Of a stretch of 8,720 bases of DNA, positions 6,346-8,720 are shown in pieces. Location: NCBI GenBank assembly GCA_910577605.1, contig CAJTON010000036.1:1-8720 (forward strand). Reading direction: 5' to 3'. The position numbers and the translations under genes were made by a program. The notes under the pieces are model-generated. The model was not told where the DNA came from. It did no database searches and saw only the letters and a program-made list of their open reading frames with translations. How positions within the stretch are numbered: the stretch's first letter is position 1; each line of letters starts with the position of its first letter. Source of the DNA: an uncultured Butyrivibrio sp. Its GTDB lineage: Bacteria > Bacillota > Clostridia > Lachnospirales > Lachnospiraceae.

Positions 6346-6428
6346 GCGGATGTGGCGGAATGGCAGACGCAGCAGACTCAAAATCTGCCGGTGGCGACAT
6401 CGTGCGGGTTCAAGTCCCGCCATCCGCA
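6346..6428 (+). tRNA. tRNA-Leu (anticodon CAA)
   Basis: The 83-base molecule has acceptor arms GCGGATG (6346-6352) and CATCCGC (6421-6427) that pair perfectly, with discriminator A at 6428. The anticodon arm is GCAGA / CTCAAAA / TCTGC with anticodon CAA at 6379-6381, reading UUG leucine codons. A long variable arm, as in class II tRNAs, follows. The T arm is GCGGG / TTCAAGT / CCCGC. The CCA end is not encoded, because the sequence continues ATT, so it must be added after transcription. The transcript appears single, with its own -10 box before it and a terminator right after. Confidence 0.97.
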
Positions 6429-6430
6429 TT

Positions 6431-6489
6431 GAAACCGGAAACTGATCCTGATACAGACCGTATCGGACTGGTTTTCGGTTTGTTTTTTT
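6431..6489 (+). terminator. Long intrinsic terminator after tRNA-Leu
   Basis: A long imperfect stem starts with AAACCG (6432-6437) paired to CGGTTT. It continues through AAAC/GTTT and closes on the perfect GATAC / AGACC / GTATC hairpin at 6450-6464, with mismatches around CTGATCC/GGACTGG. Seven T's follow at 6483-6489. It begins within a few bases of the tRNA 3' end. Confidence 0.85.
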
Positions 6490-6568
6490 GCGCAAGAAAA
6501 GATAAAAAGGCAGACGGAATAAAATGAGTCAGCCGTTAATTGAAGATCATACGGACTCCGCGGTTTCG

Positions 6569-6597
6569 TTGACATAAACGGTAAAAAGTGCTATATT
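6569..6597 (+). promoter_or_regulatory. Sigma-A-type promoter of the solute-binding protein gene
   Basis: A perfect -35 TTGACA (6569-6574) is followed after exactly 17 bases by TATATT (6592-6597), five of six matches to the -10 consensus. Transcription would start near 6604, giving a short leader of about 30 bases before the ATG at 6634. The rest of the gap 6490-6568 shows no further gene or strong signal that I can support. Confidence 0.8.
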
Positions 6598-6633
6598 TAT
6601 CTAAATAAAATTCAACTTACGAGAGGGCTGAAA

Positions 6634-8094
6634 ATGAGAAAAAAATTTATTTGCGGACTGGCTGCGGCTGCTGTTTTGACGGCGGCTTTGTTTTCCGGCT
6701 GCGGAGACGGAAAGGGCGGCTATGACAAGCTTCTGGACAAAAATGATCCCGTTACGATAAAAATATGGCATTATTACAACGGAGTCCAGCAGACGCAGTT
6801 TGACGAAATGGTTTCCGAATTTAACGATACGGTCGGAAGGGAAAAAGGCATTTATGTCGAGGCTTATTCCAAAAATTCGGTGTCAGAGCTCGCCGGCAGC
6901 GTGCTTGCCTCGGTGAACAAAGATCCCGGAGCTGAGGACGCGCCCGATATTTTCGGTACATATGTCGAGACGGCGTATCAGATAGACAAACTGGGAAAAC
7001 TCGCGGATCTGAACGCGTATTTTTCCGATGAGGAAAAAGCGGAGTATGTGGAGGAATACATTGCGGAGGGCGTTTTCGGCGGAGACGGTTCAATGAAGAT
7101 TTTTCCGACGGCTAAATCAACCGAGGTGATGATACTGAATCTTACCGACTGGGAGGATTTTGCCGACGCAAAAGGCGTTACATACGACGATATGGCGACA
7201 TGGGAGGGACTTACCCGCGTCGCGGAGGAATATTATAACTATACGGACGCGCTGACTCCCGAAGTGGAGAATGACGGACGGGCATTTTTCGGACGTGATT
7301 CAATGGCTAATTATATGATAATCGGCGCGAAACAGCTGGGACATCCTTTTGCGAACGCGGATAAAGACGGAAACGTAAATGTCGGCGCCGATAAGGATAC
7401 GGTGAAAAAGTTATGGGACAATTTCTATGTTCCGTATGTCAAAGGCTATTACGCCTCCGAGGGACGTTTCCGCAGCGACGACGTCAAGACCGGGACGGTG
7501 ATAGCGCTTATATGCTCCACAACGGGCGCGGCTTATTATCCTTCTGAGGTGACAATAGGCGACGAGGACGCATATCCTATCAGTAACATAGTTCTTAAAG
7601 TGCCGAATTTTGAAGGGACAGAGCCGTATGCCGTACAGCAGGGAGCGGGGATGTCCGTGATCAGATCGAATGACAAAAAGGAGTACGCGAGCACGGTATT
7701 TTTGAAATGGTTCACCGAGGAGGAGCGTAATATCCGTTTTTCGGCGCATTCCGGATATCTGCCTGTCAAAAAAGCTGCTAACGACACAGGAAAGATTTCC
7801 GAGGGCGCGGCTTCCAAGATAAGCGGTACTATGTTGGATACTTTGGGAATCGCCATTGAGGAGATCGGCGAATACGAGCTTTATACAAGCCCTCCGTTTG
7901 ACAAGTCTGCTGAAACAAGGGACTTTATAGGAGAGTTCATTGAAAAATCCGCCAAAGACGACCATGCCGCGGCCTGGGAGCGGATAAAGGCAGGGGAGGA
8001 GCGCGATAAAGTGTTGGAGGAGTATACCTCGGACACTGCTTTTGACGCATGGTACGATACTTTTGAAAAGGGTCTGGATTCGGTTTCAAAATAA
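6634..8094 (+). CDS. Extracellular solute-binding lipoprotein (sugar-type ABC family)
   Basis: A 486-residue protein with a lipoprotein signal: Met-Arg-Lys-Lys, an Ala/Leu-rich hydrophobic core, then Phe-Ser-Gly-Cys23, followed by a flexible Gly/Asp/Lys linker. The mature part opens with Val-Thr-Ile-Lys-Ile-Trp-His-Tyr-Tyr, the first strand typical of family 1 extracellular solute-binding proteins. Asp-Ala-Pro-Asp-Ile-Phe-Gly-Thr-Tyr comes later, then a Lys-Leu-Ala-Asp-Leu-Asn segment. The protein would sit on the outer membrane face and bind an oligosaccharide or similar solute. Ribosome binding site GAGAGGG (6621-6627) and a strong promoter at 6569-6597 support the start. At 486 residues it is somewhat longer than the usual 400-450. 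No permease or ATPase gene follows; 40 bases downstream is a membrane protein resembling a sensor. Its ligand cannot be predicted from sequence. Confidence 0.9.
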   Translation: MRKKFICGLAAAAVLTAALFSGCGDGKGGYDKLLDKNDPVTIKIWHYYNGVQQTQFDEMVSEFNDTVGREKGIYVEAYSKNSVSELAGSVLASVNKDPGAEDAPDIFGTYVETAYQIDKLGKLADLNAYFSDEEKAEYVEEYIAEGVFGGDGSMKIFPTAKSTEVMILNLTDWEDFADAKGVTYDDMATWEGLTRVAEEYYNYTDALTPEVENDGRAFFGRDSMANYMIIGAKQLGHPFANADKDGNVNVGADKDTVKKLWDNFYVPYVKGYYASEGRFRSDDVKTGTVIALICSTTGAAYYPSEVTIGDEDAYPISNIVLKVPNFEGTEPYAVQQGAGMSVIRSNDKKEYASTVFLKWFTEEERNIRFSAHSGYLPVKKAANDTGKISEGAASKISGTMLDTLGIAIEEIGEYELYTSPPFDKSAETRDFIGEFIEKSAKDDHAAAWERIKAGEERDKVLEEYTSDTAFDAWYDTFEKGLDSVSK

Positions 8095-8134
8095 TTTTTT
8101 GTAGAAAAAAGCACTACGGAAAGATGTAGAATAT

Positions 8135-8720
8135 ATGAAAAATAGAGCCGATAAATTTACATCTGAAACAAAGAAAAAGAACACGCCTTTGATACTGAAG
8201 ATCATAATCCCTATGATCATCATGTCGGTTCTTCAGATAGGACTGATAGTGGTCATACTTGGATTAAGCGGCGAGTTTGAGTATATCAAGAGGTTTTCTT
8301 ATAACAGTATTTCAGAGAAAACCGAAAACAGAAGGAATTATGTTGAAAATTCCATGAATATGAAGACCGGTCTTGTCTGTGAGACTGCCGAACTCGTAAA
8401 CAGCGTTACCGACGCGATCCTGAAAGAGGAGGGCGTCAGCGCCTCTGCGGTGACGGAGAATAAAGAGCTTAATAAAAGGATACTTTCGGAGAACGCGGAG
8501 ACTTTGATCTCCCTGATAAGGCGTGATATGGTAAACGACGCGTTTATAATTCTTAATTCCGGCGATCTGTACAATAACGGGAATCAGGTCAATATGACCG
8601 GGGTTTATCTCAGGGACACCGATGTGAACGAAAACAGCGCCGAGGACAACGGAGATATTTATATGGAGACCGGAAGCTCGGAGATCGCCCGCAGTCTGGG
8701 ACTGGCGCTTGATTACGAGT
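8135..8720 (+). CDS. Membrane-anchored sensor-like protein, N-terminal part
   Basis: An open frame of 195 codons continues past the window end. It starts with a charged cytoplasmic stretch (residues 1-16, Lys-rich) and a strong membrane segment at about 19-45. The rest reads as an extracytoplasmic domain: first a helical stretch with Asn-Arg-Arg-Asn-Tyr-Val-Glu-Asn, then Asp-Ala-Phe-Ile-Ile-Leu-Asn and a Val-Tyr-Leu-Arg-Asp-Thr-Asp segment. This layout of one helix, helical linker and Cache-like outer domain is typical of histidine kinases, chemoreceptors and cyclic-di-GMP enzymes of Clostridia. Which output domain follows is outside the window. The start ATG at 8135 has a modest site GGAAAG at 8118-8123, 11 bases away; no better in-frame start is seen. 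It lies 40 bases after the solute-binding protein stop with no terminator between, so they are probably cotranscribed. Confidence 0.8.
   Translation, partial: MKNRADKFTSETKKKNTPLILKIIIPMIIMSVLQIGLIVVILGLSGEFEYIKRFSYNSISEKTENRRNYVENSMNMKTGLVCETAELVNSVTDAILKEEGVSASAVTENKELNKRILSENAETLISLIRRDMVNDAFIILNSGDLYNNGNQVNMTGVYLRDTDVNENSAEDNGDIYMETGSSEIARSLGLALDYE

Noticed and set aside
6346..6428. tRNA-Leu as an integration site for a mobile element
   Set aside because: No integrase and no repeated copy of the tRNA 3' end is visible in the window.
6378..6575. A 65-codon - strand frame ending Gly-Trp-Arg-Asp-Leu-Asn-Pro-His-Asp
   Set aside because: It is the antisense of tRNA-Leu and its terminator. 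This peptide is a well-known false annotation over tRNA genes.
8095..8129. TTTTTT-GTAG-AAAAAA and CTAC/GTAG hairpins after the solute-binding protein gene
   Set aside because: The stems are AT-only or four base pairs, with no GC-rich stem plus T-tract, so they do not make a terminator.
1..8720. CRISPR arrays, insertion sequences or phage genes
   Set aside because: I saw no spaced direct repeats, transposase motifs or terminal inverted repeats on either strand.

Overview
The window looks like the chromosome of an anaerobic, low-to-moderate-GC Firmicute of the Clostridia (Lachnospiraceae or Oscillospiraceae type). The evidence is strong purine-rich ribosome binding sites, lipoproteins with a Gram-positive style lipobox, sigma-A-like promoters, a tRNA without an encoded CCA, and secreted protein families typical of this group. 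No species can be named from the sequence.

Region 1 (1-5767, all + strand) holds six genes. They are the 3' end of an ANL-superfamily adenylating ligase, a free-standing acyl carrier protein (ACP), a cytoplasmic protein resembling the BtrH N-terminal (papain-fold acyltransferase) family, an exported protein with a C-terminal papain-like Asn-Cys-His-Ser-Tyr-Ala-Trp module, a lipoprotein sharing a central domain with that exported protein, and a PaaK/CapK-type ligase. From the ACP onward there is no convincing terminator until a strong hairpin at 5737-5767, so 703-5665 is probably one transcription unit. It may be controlled from the AT-rich gap at 527-702, which contains a perfect 8-bp inverted repeat. 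Activation (two different ligase families), carrier (ACP) and possible transfer (BtrH-like) make up a small thiotemplated acyl-assembly route. The role of the two exported proteins is unknown. This is the candidate undescribed system in the window.

Region 2 (5771-6490) has a convergent small cupin gene on the - strand, then a tRNA-Leu(CAA) on the + strand with its own -10 box and a long intrinsic terminator.

Region 3 (6534-8720, + strand) has a near-consensus promoter, a family 1 type extracellular solute-binding lipoprotein, and the N-terminal part of a membrane-anchored protein with an extracytoplasmic domain that runs off the window. No transport permease lies between them, so the binding protein may feed a sensor rather than, or as well as, a transporter.
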